This document shows, piece by piece, positions 55,182 through 64,000 of a stretch of 64,000 nt of DNA (within the stretch, counting starts at the first letter, position 1; each line of letters begins with the position of its first letter). The stretch is from positions 51,687-115,686 of the forward strand of contig JAUYQH010000061.1 in the NCBI GenBank assembly GCA_030697365.1. The letters are read 5' to 3'. Made by a program: the position numbers and the translations under genes. Below the pieces are notes generated by a model that did no database searches, was not told the origin of the DNA, and saw nothing but the letters and a program-made list of their open reading frames with translations. Origin of the DNA: Novosphingobium sp. (GTDB lineage: Bacteria > Pseudomonadota > Alphaproteobacteria > Sphingomonadales > Sphingomonadaceae).

Positions 55182-58100
55182 CTAAGTGATTGAGTTTATT
55201 GGACCGGCAGCTTTTCGGACTTTCCCCGTGGAGTTGCGCACCAATTGATGGTGCGGTTCGATGGCAAAGAGCATGAGCCCCTTCATGTTGATGTGTCGGT
55301 GCGCGACCGGCGCGATATGCGCCAGATGTTCGGTTGGGTACCGGGCGGGCTGGGCAATAATTTCGCTCTGCATCGCTGCGGTATTCCAGGCCAGCACGAC
55401 ATTGGTGAGCAAGGTGAGAGCACCGCTGATGGCGTTCGCATCATCCTCGGTCCGGCCATGTTTGGCCTCGATCCGCCCGGCCAGCAAAGCGCGCTGCAGG
55501 GCGTGGAGTGATTCACCCTGGGCGAGCAGTCGATGAATCTCGCGGCGGAATTCGGGATTGACCAGATAGTCGAGCATGAACACGCTGCGCATGACTTTGC
55601 CGATCAGGGTGCCGCATTCATAGACCGTATGCCCACGCGCCGCGCTGCCATGGCGCTCGATGATGGTTGCGGCGGAGCCATAGCCGCTCTGGAGCGAGGC
55701 CGCGATGTGCTGGAGTCCGTCCCAGCCTTTGCGCGCAGTGCGGCCAAGCGGGACACGCTCGACAATCGGCTCGAGACGGGCAGGCACCGATATGCCGCGC
55801 GGCAGATAGAGCTTGCGCCCTGAAAACCCGGCGAGGCGGGGACAAAGATCGAAGCCCAGCCCAGCAGCTTGGCCAAGCCCATCGCAAAATGGGTGAAGCC
55901 ATGGGTATCCACCGCCAGACGCTGGAGCGTGGCGATCTGCTGTTGCAGCACACCTTCGATCGCCACCCCGGCCTGGCGCTGGTTGAGCACAATAGCCTGA
56001 TCGTAAATGATAGGCCACTGGTCGAGAATATGCGAATAGGTGCCGATCGCCTTGGTGCCGCGGCGCGGTTCGGTGCGCGCGTTCCAGAGATGGCGCGTGG
56101 CGTCGAGACTCATCATGTCGGCCGAGGGCTGATTGCCCGAGCCCCAGCGCCGCGTAACCGGATGGGAGAGCATGTGGTTGACGACAGCGTCGCTCGCGGC
56201 GCGCAGCCGCCCGCTTGCTACTATTTGGCGCATTACATGTTCGATCTGGTCATCGCTGACGCCCGCAACCATCCGGCTGACGCTGGCCGCGCTCTGCATG
56301 GTGCCCAATCCCAGCAGGGCACAATAGACGAGGGTCAGCTCACTGGTACTGGCAGGCTGGCGGCCCAGCAGGACCCACGAGAAATGGGTGCGAGCATCGA
56401 TCTCGATAAGTATATCGGGCAGCTGGACCGCGCCGATCGCCCCAAACAAGGCTCGGCGAGTGGCCCGGACTTCCGGACTTTCGCCAAGCGCCTTGAGTTT
56501 GGGGATCCGCAGCCGATCCTCGCGAATGCCGAGGTCACCGACGGCGATCGCGGCATCGAGTGCGGCGATCTGTACGGTCAATGTCGCCTTGTAGCCGCTG
56601 AGCCAGGCCTCAAGGGTTTTGGGCAATGTCTGCGCCCTGGCAAAGTTGCCCTTGTGTTTGAGCCACTGCGTCGGCGGCATCAGCTGATCGGCCAGGCTGC
56701 GATGCTTGATGCTGTGTGTGCTGCTCGCGGCGCCATTGCGCAACGAACGCTTGAGCAGCAGCGCGGTCGCAACTTCATAGGCCGCCAGCCTTTCCTCAGC
56801 CGTGGCCGCCGCCTCGATCAAGGCACGCGGCGTGGTGGCAAACGGCGTGCCCAGCGCAGCCAGTCCGTTCTCCTTGTTGGTATAAACCCGGCCCAGGGCG
56901 GTCATGGCAATTCCAAGGGGATGATCGTCGTCATAGTCGAGGTTCAGGCTGGACACCGCTTTGAGCAAGGCCCGCAATCGTGCAGGCCGGGTCGCCATCT
57001 CGGCGCGAATGGCCTGCGCCCGCCCGCTTCCGATAGACACCGTCGGCAATGGTGCGATCACGATCGCGACTTTGGTCCGCAAACCAGCATCGGTGAGGGC
57101 GGGGTCGCCCAATGCCCGCCGGATTGCGCTCACACCGGCGCGATAGATGTCGAGCTCGCGAAAGGCGCGGGTCTCGACTGTCTCATGGGCACCTCGAAAA
57201 ATTGCTGTAGCTCGTAAAGCGCGCCGCAATTGACCCCGATTGATTCCGCTTTGTTCTCGTTTCGAATCATATTCGTTCACCTCGGAGGTGCCTGCGGCTG
57301 AGCGCGAGAGCAATTTTTCGAGGTGGCCTCATGTGCTTCGCGCCACAGGTCGCCGATACGGCGGCTGATTTGCTCAAGCGCAACATCGTTCAACTGGAGG
57401 AACTGCAAACGTAGCCAGCACCCGATCACGGCAGTGCGGCGAGGCTCCCTGATAAGAGCAAGCGTCCGAACTTTTTGGCTGGCCATTCCACGGGCATAGT
57501 GGCGCATGCCGGCGATCGGCAGGGCGGCCAGGGAAAGCCTGTCAGCACCCAAGTTCCGCAGCACCTCGAGCCGACGTGTCGCTTCGGCAATATCGGTCTG
57601 GTTCGTACCCGTCGCGGGCTTGCGCAGCCATTCAAACAGTGTCTCTTCCGTTTCCTCAGCATGGATCGCCGACAAAACCTGGACCCAGCGCTGCACGCAT
57701 TGCCTGCCAGCTCCCTGTAACATCTCCATGCGAATGCGCTTGGTGACATAGGCCTGCGCGGCAGCCACCCGGGCCTCGATCCGGCTTTGGCCCGGCAGCA
57801 CCCAGCCATGCGAAAACAGCCAGGCCATCGCCTCGCGGGTGAGCGCGCCGCTATCGAAGTTCTGGCTCGCCAAGCGGCGCAAATAACCGGTCAGGGCGCG
57901 TTCGCTGGCCTCGCCATAGTCCTTGAAGCCCATCGCGGCCATCGCCGCCTGCTGATGCTGGTACAGCGTCATCCGGCGCGGGTAGATCGAACGGATCGAT
58001 GCCAATCGGGGAGCCGCAATCCCTGCTGCTTGGCCAGCGCGCTGCAGCACAGCTGGCGGGATCATCTGCACGGAATTAAGCGAGCGCCCGGTGAGACGTA

Positions 58101-58266
58101 AAAATCCAATCTGCAGCACCAGTCCCAGGCGGGTTAGCGGCGTGCGCCGCGCTCCAACTACCGGGGCAATCTCGCCATTCAGCGTGAAGAGCGCATCGAT
58201 CTCGGCAGCGGTGAGACTGGTCGGGAACGTCGTCAGACCCAGATACTGCGCCCGCCAATCCTGCAT
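55182..58266 (-). pseudogene. tnpA: Tn3-family transposase TnpA, disrupted twice
   Basis: The gene starts at 58266 (MQDWRAQYLGLTTFPTSL) and would encode about 980 residues, but is now in three pieces (ORFs 57277-58356, 55604-57313, 55182-56018). The first break is a 140-bp insertion at 57188-57327; deleting it with one copy of its 6-bp duplication restores LWREAHETVETRAFREL in frame. The second is a tandem duplication of AGCCC at 55853-55862, which breaks AKLLGFDLCPRLAG. DDE-region signatures such as SADMMSLDATRHLWNAR are intact. It is inactive as it stands. Confidence 0.88.
57188..57327. mobile_element. 140-bp MITE-like insertion in tnpA
   Basis: The 140-bp segment has terminal inverted repeats GGCACCTCGAAAAATTGCT and AGCAATTTTTCGAGGTGGC (18 of 19 positions match). 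It is flanked by direct copies of CTCATG (57182-57187 and 57328-57333). It is far too short to encode a transposase. Excising it plus one CTCATG restores the tnpA frame. I do not know which transposase family it belongs to. Confidence 0.8.
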
Positions 58267-58447
58267 CGACTCGAACCTCGCTGCTTCACAGCGGCAGGCT
58301 ACCGAGATATCCCCCCTGCGTCCCGCAAAGTCAGAAAAGCTGCCGGTCCTGCACAATCAATCACTTAGCGAAATCGATCCGCAAAAAATGGCTGATTTCC
58401 GCCATCCTCGCTACCGCTACTTTTGCCGGATATGTTACGGGAACCCC

Positions 58448-58561
58448 CACCTGCACCACGCAGGCACCGGGCGAGAATGCCTCAGCCAAGATCTCGAGCC
58501 GCTCGTTCTCGCTCCAGCGACGGCGCCGCTCAGGACCCGAGAATACCGTAATCTGACCCAT
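58448..58561 (-). pseudogene. tnpA: IS66 TnpA N-terminal fragment
   Basis: From the ATG at 58561, with an AGGAG site, the frame reads MGQITVFSGPERRRRW and ERLEILAEAFSPGACV. This is the start of an IS66-type TnpA, cut after about 38 codons at the Tn3-family terminal repeat. It differs from the IS66 TnpA at 59.2 kb. Confidence 0.7.
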
Positions 58562-58639
58562 CAACCGCTCCTGAGTACGCTCATAAGAGCACGCTTAAGA
58601 TCGATCACTCACCCGCCCGGCAAGGCGGGACCCGCCGGA

Positions 58640-59083
58640 GGGTTACGTTACAAAAATCACATCGCCATTGATCGGCGCTTCGGCTTCATCCGCAAATCGG
58701 TCGTCACCCACGGTGCCCGCCACGATGGATCGCAACTCAGGGAAGTGGTGACGACCGATAACACCGCGTCGGATGTATGGGCCGACACCGCTTACCGTTC
58801 AAAGAGCAATGAAGCATGGCTGGCGGTGAACGGACGGGTCAGCCGCATCCACCGCAAAAAGCCCAAGGGCAAGCCGAGATCAGAGGCACTGCGCGCTGCC
58901 AACAGTGTCAAATCCAAAATACGCGCGCGGGTCGAGCATGTCTTTGCGCAGCAGAAGGCGCACATGGCCTTGTTCATCCGAACTATCGGCATCAAGCGCG
59001 CCGAAGCCAAGATCACCCTCGCCAATCTTGCCTACAATATGCAGCGCCTGATCTTCCACGAACGACGGGCGGCCAATGGATAA
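58640..59083 (+). pseudogene. IS5-family transposase C-terminal fragment
   Basis: The last 145 or so residues of an IS5-type transposase are present: LRYKNHIAIDRRFGFIRK, VWADTAYRSKSNEAWL, IHRKKPKGKP and KSKIRARVEHVFAQQK, including the final DDE Glu region. The N-terminal two thirds are missing. The stop at 59081-59083 is followed at once by the IS66 left end, so the right end is lost too. Confidence 0.82.
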
Positions 59084-59208
59084 CGTAAGCGCGGTCTGTA
59101 GGCCGCCTTGCGCTTGATGGCGTGGCCGCGATGATAGCCGCCTTTTGGTTAGGGCGGTGCGTGTTGGGACAGGTCATTGAAGCGTCAGCGGGAGATACGA
59201 CCGGTCAT

Positions 59209-59634
59209 ATGACTGGTCGTATGAGTAGTCGGATCACGGTGATCGATCGGGTATCGGGCCGCCGCTATTGGACGGTCGAGCAGAAGATGGCGATGTTGCG
59301 CGACGCATTCGGCTCCGGCGGCTGCGTTCGCACGGCGATGGATCGGCACGAGGTGACGAGCGGCCAGCTTTACTCATGGCGCCGGCAAGCCATGTCGGGT
59401 GAGTTGAGTGGCAAGCCGATCTCTGCACCGACGGTGCCGGTGTTCGCCGAAGTCCGGATTGCCGAGTCTGGACCGGCTGTCCCGGCTTTGCCGCCGCCCC
59501 TGGCTGTTGGGAGTGGGCCGGTGGAACCGGTGGGGCGGATCGGGATTGAGCTCCGCTCGGGCATCCGGCTGACCATCGATTCAACTGTCGATGCCGATGC
59601 CCTGAGGCGGGTATTGTCGGTCATCGGCCAATGA
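59209..59634 (+). CDS. tnpA: IS66 TnpA (OrfA)
   Basis: The 141-residue protein from the ATG at 59209 (an earlier GTG at 59122 opens the track ORF) has the IS66 OrfA helix-turn-helix region: RRYWTVEQKMAMLRDAF, GCVRTAMDRHEVTSGQLYSWRRQ. A Pro-rich linker and a C-terminal IELRSGIRLTIDSTVDADALRRVLSVI follow. It overlaps tnpB by ATGA. It is required with TnpB and TnpC for transposition. Confidence 0.85.
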   Translation: MTGRMSSRITVIDRVSGRRYWTVEQKMAMLRDAFGSGGCVRTAMDRHEVTSGQLYSWRRQAMSGELSGKPISAPTVPVFAEVRIAESGPAVPALPPPLAVGSGPVEPVGRIGIELRSGIRLTIDSTVDADALRRVLSVIGQ

Positions 59635-60011
59635 TCGCCCCCATGGACTCATTGCCATTTCCGGCACTGGTCGGGACCGGTCCCGTCAAGGTGTGGCTGG
59701 CGTGCGGGGCGACCGATATGAGGAAGGGGTTCGACGGTCTGGCGGTGCTGGTTCAGCAGGTGCTCGAACAGAGCCCGCATTGCGGGGCGCTCTTCGCCTT
59801 CCGGGGCAAGCGCGGCGATCTGGTGAAGCTGCTCTGGTATGACGGCCAGGGCATGTGCCTGTTTTCCAAGCGTATGGACCGCGGACGGTTCGTCTGGCCG
59901 ATGACCCGGACGGGCAGTGTCGCCCTCACTGCGGCGCAGCTTTCGATGCTGTTGGAAGGCATCGACTGGCGCCGCCCGGAACGCACATGGATGCCGTCGC
60001 TGGCGGGGTAA
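59631..60011 (+). CDS. tnpB: IS66 TnpB (OrfB)
   Basis: The 126-residue protein matches IS66 OrfB along its length: VWLACGATDMRKGFDGLAVLV, ALFAFRGKRGDLVKLLWYDGQG, FSKRMDRGRFVWP and LLEGIDWRRPERTW. It is intact. Its start overlaps the tnpA stop. Confidence 0.93.
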   Translation: MIAPMDSLPFPALVGTGPVKVWLACGATDMRKGFDGLAVLVQQVLEQSPHCGALFAFRGKRGDLVKLLWYDGQGMCLFSKRMDRGRFVWPMTRTGSVALTAAQLSMLLEGIDWRRPERTWMPSLAG

Positions 60012-60083
60012 AGTCGCTCGCAATAATGGCTAATTTGCGTTGTTTTTGTAGCATATTCCCGTCCGATCTGCTATCGGCTGAGC

Positions 60084-61457
60084 GTGTCGGACAGCCCCTC
60101 CATCATCAGCGACAAGGACGCCCGGATTGCCGCTTTGGAGGCGCTTTTGGCTGAACGCGATGTGGCGCTCGCCGAAGCAAGGGCGGAACTGCTCCACCGC
60201 GATCTTCTGATCGAGACGATGCGCGTACAGCTCGCGCGGTTGCGCCGGATGCAGTTCGGGGCATCGTCAGAGAAGCTGAACGCAGAGATCGCCCAGCTTG
60301 AGCTGGCGCTCGAAGAACTTGAAGCCGCTGCCGCCCCAGTGGCGCAAGGCTCACCAACCCCGAAGGCCGAGCGGTCCGTGCCTGTTCGTGCATTTCCTGA
60401 CCATCTCGCCCGCGTTGATATTGTCGCAGAACCCGCCAGCGGCCCATGTGCTTGCCCGTCGTGCGGCGGGGCGCTGCGCCGCTTGAGCGCGGATAGCGCC
60501 GAGCAGCTTGATGTTGCCCCAGTTCAATGGCGGGTCGTCCGCACCATCCGCCCTAAATATAGCTGTCGGTCGTGCGAGAAGATTGTCCAGGCCCCCGCAC
60601 CCATAAAGGCCATCGCACGCGGCAAGGCGACCTTCGCCACATTGGCGCACATCATCGTATCAAAGTTCGATCACCACCTCCCGCTCTACCGCCAGGCCGA
60701 GATGATGGCGGCACAGGGCATCGAGATTGATCGCTCAACGCTCGCGGGATGGACAGGGCAAGCATCGGCGCTGCTCGATCCGATCATCAGCCGCATCCGC
60801 GAGGAAGGGTTGAAGGCCACCAAGATTCACGCCGATGATACACCGGTTCCGGTGCTTGATCCCGGTCGGGGTAGAACCGCAACCGGCAGGCTGTGGACTT
60901 ACGTGGTTGATGATCGGGCATCTGGGTCCGTCACACCGCCGCTGGCCTGGTATCGCTTCACGCCCGATCGCACCGGCGCGCACCCGCAAAGGGAGTTGGC
61001 CGGGTTTACCGGCCATCTTCAGGCCGACGCCTATGCCGGATATGACAAGCTCTACCAGAGCGGTCGCGTCACCGAAGTCGCCTGCTGGGCGCATTTCCGC
61101 CGCAAGATATTTGATATCCATAAGCCCAAGCCAACCGCGCTCACTTCCGATATCCTCGCGCGGATCGCCGCGCTCTATTCCGTCGAAGCCGAAGTGCGCG
61201 GGCAACCGCCCAATGCGCGGCACGATGCCCGCCAGAATCGTACCAAGCCACTGATCGCCGAGCTTCGCACGGTTCTCGATAACGCGCACCGTCGCCTCTC
61301 GCCCAAGTCGGCGCTGGCGGTCGCTATTGCTTACGGCACCAAGCGGTGGACAGCACTCACCCGGTTCATCGACGATGGCCGTCTCGAGATCGATAATAAT
61401 ATCGCTGAACGATCCTTGTGCGGATTCCGACGATGCCGCCCACCTATTCCGATCTGA
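60084..61457 (+). pseudogene. tnpC: IS66 TnpC transposase, C-terminus removed by IS21
   Basis: The GTG at 60084 starts a coiled-coil N-terminus (DKDARIAALEALLAERD), then a zinc-finger segment CACPSCGG with YSCRSCEK, and a DDE domain with IHADDTPVPVL, QADAYAGYDKLY and LEIDNNIAERSL. After AERSL the frame enters the IS21 end and stops a few codons later, so about 60 C-terminal residues are missing. All three catalytic acids remain, but the protein is truncated. Confidence 0.88.
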
Positions 61458-61540
61458 TCGCGCCCACCATTCCGAGCTGATGCCGCCCGGGTGAGAGTGC
61501 CTGATCGTTGGTTTGGTTTGTCACTTATTTCAGCTTTTGG

Positions 61541-62281
61541 TCAAGCGGCTACTGGGCTGGCTGGGCGGCGCAGGGAGTCGCCGGACATTTCGATGCGATG
61601 GGCATTATGGACGAGGCGATCGAGGATGGCGTCGGCGTAGGTGGGGTCGCCGATCAACTCATGCCATCGGGTGATCGGGAGCTGGCTGGTGACCAGGGTT
61701 GAACGCTGCCCGTAGCGATCTTCGAGGATTTCGAGCAGATGGTGGCGGGCATTGCCATCGAGCGGTTCCAGGCCCCAGTCGTCGAGGATGAGGAGATCGA
61801 CGCGGGCGAGGCTTTTCAGGCGGGCGGCGATCCGGCCATCGCCCTTGGCGACGGCGAGTTCGTCGATCAGCCGCGGCAGCCGTGTGTAGAGAACCGAGCG
61901 ATTATCGCGGCAGGCCTTGTGCCCGATGGCGCAGGCGAGCCAACTCTTGCCGATACCGGTCGACCCGATAATCGCCAGGTTCTCGTGGTTGGCGATCCAT
62001 TCGCCCCTGAGCAGCGTATCGAACAGCCGGCGATCGAGCCCACGCTGGGCGCGGTAATCGACGTCTTCAGGCACGGCATGGTGCCGCAGCCGGGCCTGTC
62101 GCAGGCGCAATGACAGGCGCCGGTCGTTGCGGTACGTCGCCTCGTGATCGAGCAGCAGGGCGAGCCATTCGGCATGGCCCAGACTGCTGGCATCATCGTT
62201 GGATGCCAGGTCCGCGAAGGCCTTGGCCATACCGGCAAGGCCGAGCTGGCCAAGCAGATCGAGGGTTGGGTGCTTCAGCAT
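61541..62281 (-). CDS. istB: IstB, IS21 helper ATPase
   Basis: The 246-residue AAA+ helper has Walker A in GSTGIGKSWLACAIGHKA, Walker B in VDLLILDDWGLEPL, and sensor-type TLVTSQLPITRWHELIGDPT. IstB supplies target selection and ATP-dependent activation of IstA. It starts 11 bases after istA and is intact. Confidence 0.95.
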   Translation of the reverse strand: MLKHPTLDLLGQLGLAGMAKAFADLASNDDASSLGHAEWLALLLDHEATYRNDRRLSLRLRQARLRHHAVPEDVDYRAQRGLDRRLFDTLLRGEWIANHENLAIIGSTGIGKSWLACAIGHKACRDNRSVLYTRLPRLIDELAVAKGDGRIAARLKSLARVDLLILDDWGLEPLDGNARHHLLEILEDRYGQRSTLVTSQLPITRWHELIGDPTYADAILDRLVHNAHRIEMSGDSLRRPASPVAA

Positions 62282-62292
62282 GTCGCTTCCTT

Positions 62293-63837
62293 TCAGTGGT
62301 AATATCCAGAGCCCCGGATGTTGGTGTGGACGATCGGCTCGTGCTCCGGGGAGGTGGGCACGGGCACGCGGTCGAGCCCCTTCTCAAGGATCGATTTGAC
62401 GGACGGGTAATTGCGGGCCTGGATCTCCAGTGCGCGCAGTGCGGCGGCTTCAAGCCGCTCAGCGCCGAAGCGCTTCTCAAGCCCAATGATCCCCAGGCAC
62501 GAGCGGTAGCCCTGCTCGGGATGCGGACGTCCCTCGATGATTTTCTCGACCAGCAGCGACATCATCGGCCCGATCCGGGTCGCTTCCTCGCGGATTTTCG
62601 TCGGCGTCCATTCGCCATAGCGGCGGTGGCTCGACGGCATGTGCTCAGGGATCGTTGTGTGCCGCCCGTTGCCCGATCCACGCATGTGGACGGCAATGCG
62701 CTCGCCGCCGAGGAAGACCTCCACCGTGCGGGTGGTAAAGCGGGCTTCAACCTCACGGCGGGCGAAGCGGAAGGGGACCGAGTAATGGTGCCGCTCGAGT
62801 GCAATGTGATAATCAAGCCCGACCCGGCACCGCTTCCATTCGGCATGGACCCAGGGATCGGCAGGCAGTGGCTTCAGGTTCGGCGCGTCGATTTCCTCGA
62901 ACATCTGGCGACGCGTCTTTCCAAACTGGCGCACCACCCGCACGTCGTTGAGCAGCGCCATACATTCGGCGATCGCCGCATTGAGCTCAGCCAGACTGTA
63001 GAAGATCCGGTTGCGCAGCCGTCCCAGCAGCCAGCGCTCAACGATCCCGACGCAGGCTTCGACCTTAGCCTTGTCCCGCGGCTTGCGCGGCCGCGTCGGC
63101 AGCACCGCCGTGTCGTAGTGGCGCGCCATGTCGGTGTAACTGCGGTTGACCATCGGATCGAACAGGCATGCTTTGATCACTGCAACCTTGGCATTGTCGG
63201 GCACCAGGAGCTGCGGCACCCCGCCGAAGAAGGCAAAGGCCGCGTTGTGGCTATCGATCCAGTCGCCCATCTGCTCGGTCCAGGTCGCATAACCGAACGA
63301 CAGGCTCGAGCCGCCCATCACCGCCACGAAGATGTGCGCATCGCGAACTTCGCCGGTCTGGCGATCGACTACCGGCACCTTGTCGCCGGCATAATCGATA
63401 AACAGCTTCTCGCCGCCGCCGTGGCTCTGCCGCATCGTCAACGGCAGCCGACCCTCCCAACCTCGGAACAGGTCACAGAACCGGCTGTAGCGATACCCGT
63501 CAGGGTGTAGCGCGATGTACTCTTCCCACAAAACCTGCAGCGTCACGTGCTTGCGCTTCATCTCGCGCGCCACCACCGACCAGTCCGGCTCCGGCAACTT
63601 GCGCCGCCCAGGCTTGACCCCGGCCGCACCGTAAAGGCGCGCCTCGAGTGCCGTGTCATTCATCTCCACTGGAACCGGCCAGGCCAGGCCAGATCGCTCA
63701 AACCGCGCAATCATGTCGCGCGCCGTCGAGCGCGCAACTCCGATCCGCCGCGCAATATCTCGTACAGGCTGACCGCTCTCCCGGTACAACCGCATCACTT
63801 CGCGCACTTCGCGCATCCTTGACCTCCTCGTCGGCAT
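62293..63837 (-). CDS. istA: IstA, IS21 transposase
   Basis: The start is taken at 63837 (MPTRRSRMREVREVMRLYRES), the usual IS21 beginning, giving 514 residues; the track starts 22 codons earlier. There is a helix-turn-helix near residue 20 (PVRDIARRIGVARSTARDM). The DDE core has Asp in LFIDYAGDKVPV, Asp in LLVPDNAKVAV and Glu in KAKVEACVGIVERWL. A C-terminal domain follows. It is intact and coupled to istB. Confidence 0.94.
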   Translation of the reverse strand: MPTRRSRMREVREVMRLYRESGQPVRDIARRIGVARSTARDMIARFERSGLAWPVPVEMNDTALEARLYGAAGVKPGRRKLPEPDWSVVAREMKRKHVTLQVLWEEYIALHPDGYRYSRFCDLFRGWEGRLPLTMRQSHGGGEKLFIDYAGDKVPVVDRQTGEVRDAHIFVAVMGGSSLSFGYATWTEQMGDWIDSHNAAFAFFGGVPQLLVPDNAKVAVIKACLFDPMVNRSYTDMARHYDTAVLPTRPRKPRDKAKVEACVGIVERWLLGRLRNRIFYSLAELNAAIAECMALLNDVRVVRQFGKTRRQMFEEIDAPNLKPLPADPWVHAEWKRCRVGLDYHIALERHHYSVPFRFARREVEARFTTRTVEVFLGGERIAVHMRGSGNGRHTTIPEHMPSSHRRYGEWTPTKIREEATRIGPMMSLLVEKIIEGRPHPEQGYRSCLGIIGLEKRFGAERLEAAALRALEIQARNYPSVKSILEKGLDRVPVPTSPEHEPIVHTNIRGSGYYH

Positions 63838-64000
63838 CCATTCCTCCCGGCTAATCAGCAGCCGAAAAGTATGGTCCCAACGATCAGGCCCCGCACCCCA
63901 CAAGGTGGGCGGACATTAATCGGAATGGTGGGCGGGATCAGATCGGAATCCCGGGCGGGAATTCCTCGGAATGGTGGGCGCGATCACCTCGGAATCCGCA

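Larger units (their letters stand above)
55103..58447. mobile_element. Second IS1071-like Tn3-family element, with long imperfect repeats
   Basis: Imperfect inverted repeats of roughly 115-120 bp (GGRGTTCCCGTAACAT at the tips, then AAAAGTAGCGGTAG, CTAAGTGATTGA, GGACCGGCAGCTTTTC) lie at about 55103-55220 and 58330-58447. The only gene is a broken transposase on the minus strand. The element is about 3.35 kb, or 3.2 kb without the 140-bp internal insertion. It flanks the catabolic island on the right as the 24.8-28 kb element does on the left, although the repeats differ. No target duplication is visible. Confidence 0.75.
59085..64000 (+). mobile_element. IS66-family element interrupted by IS21, continuing past the window
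   Basis: The left end starts GTAAGCGCGGTCTGTAG at 59085, typical of IS66. Genes follow in the order tnpA, tnpB, tnpC. The element is cut inside tnpC at 61418 by a complete IS21-family element and presumably resumes beyond base 64000. The IS66 right end is therefore not visible. Confidence 0.75.
61419..64000. mobile_element. Complete IS21-family element, 2582 bp
   Basis: TGCGGATTCCGA at 61419-61430 and TCGGAATCCGCA at 63989-64000 are exact inverted copies and bound the istA/istB pair. Further internal repeats of the GGAATGGTGGGCGSGATCA type lie near both ends, as in IS21 elements. The right tip coincides with the last base of the window, so the target duplication cannot be seen. Confidence 0.9.

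Overview
The window looks like part of a large conjugative plasmid from a GC-rich alphaproteobacterium, most likely a sphingomonad (Sphingobium, Novosphingobium or Sphingopyxis type). This is inferred from the style of the F-type transfer genes, the TonB receptor plus CoA-dependent catabolic genes, and the insertion-sequence families. No rRNA, tRNA or CRISPR array was seen.

Region 1 (1-17.9 kb, minus strand) is an almost uninterrupted F-type type IV secretion operon. In transcription order it reads traA, traL, traE, traK, traB, a DsbC-like isomerase, traV, traC, a two-helix membrane protein, trbI, an S26 signal peptidase, traW, two tiny membrane proteins, traU, trbC, traN, a winged-helix-like protein, traF, traH and the start of traG, which runs off the left edge. 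Most genes overlap by ATGA. The leader of traA (17.9-18.23 kb) carries a possible hairpin over the ribosome site and a cluster of TGCC-N5-GGCA palindromes. Two genes point the other way from there, a small unknown protein and an XRE-type regulator.

Region 2 (19.1-24.8 kb) is an older accessory segment: a heavily frameshifted GH1-type glycosidase relic, a small unknown gene, a YVTN beta-propeller lipoprotein, and a large fusion of an NAD-dependent epimerase with a multi-span membrane part (SPW/VKOR-like). A truncated heavy-metal-associated domain follows.

Region 3 (28.9-54.5 kb) is a catabolic island. It lies between two Tn3-family elements resembling IS1071 in size and in having long terminal repeats of about 110 bp (24805-27994 and 55103-58447). 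Its left part is an operon for a TonB receptor, an arylsulfatase, a formylglycine-generating enzyme and a GST, plus a separate SDR dehydrogenase. Its right part holds a nine-gene CoA operon (MaoC, thiolase-like protein, DUF35, acyl-CoA ligase, thiolase, crotonase, amidohydrolase, MIP18-like protein, class III CoA transferase), an acyl-CoA dehydrogenase with a TetR regulator, a second ligase with an ABM protein, a P450/6-oxocamphor-hydrolase-like/ferredoxin operon and a Rieske oxygenase. Five near-identical palindromes (AACAA-N4-TTGTT) sit in front of these transcription units, several of them next to good sigma70-like promoters. The island therefore looks like one regulon, probably under the local TetR repressor. 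It plausibly takes up a sulfated or hydrophobic polycyclic compound (steroid- or terpenoid-like), removes sulfate, oxygenates it, and degrades it as CoA thioesters; the substrate is inference only.

Region 4 (55.1-64 kb) is a pile of mobile elements: a Tn3-family transposase broken by a 140-bp MITE-like insertion and a 5-bp duplication, IS66 and IS5 fragments, and an IS66 element interrupted by a complete IS21-family element whose right end coincides with the window end. An IS1634-type element with a visible 6-bp target duplication lies inside the island (36599-38537).
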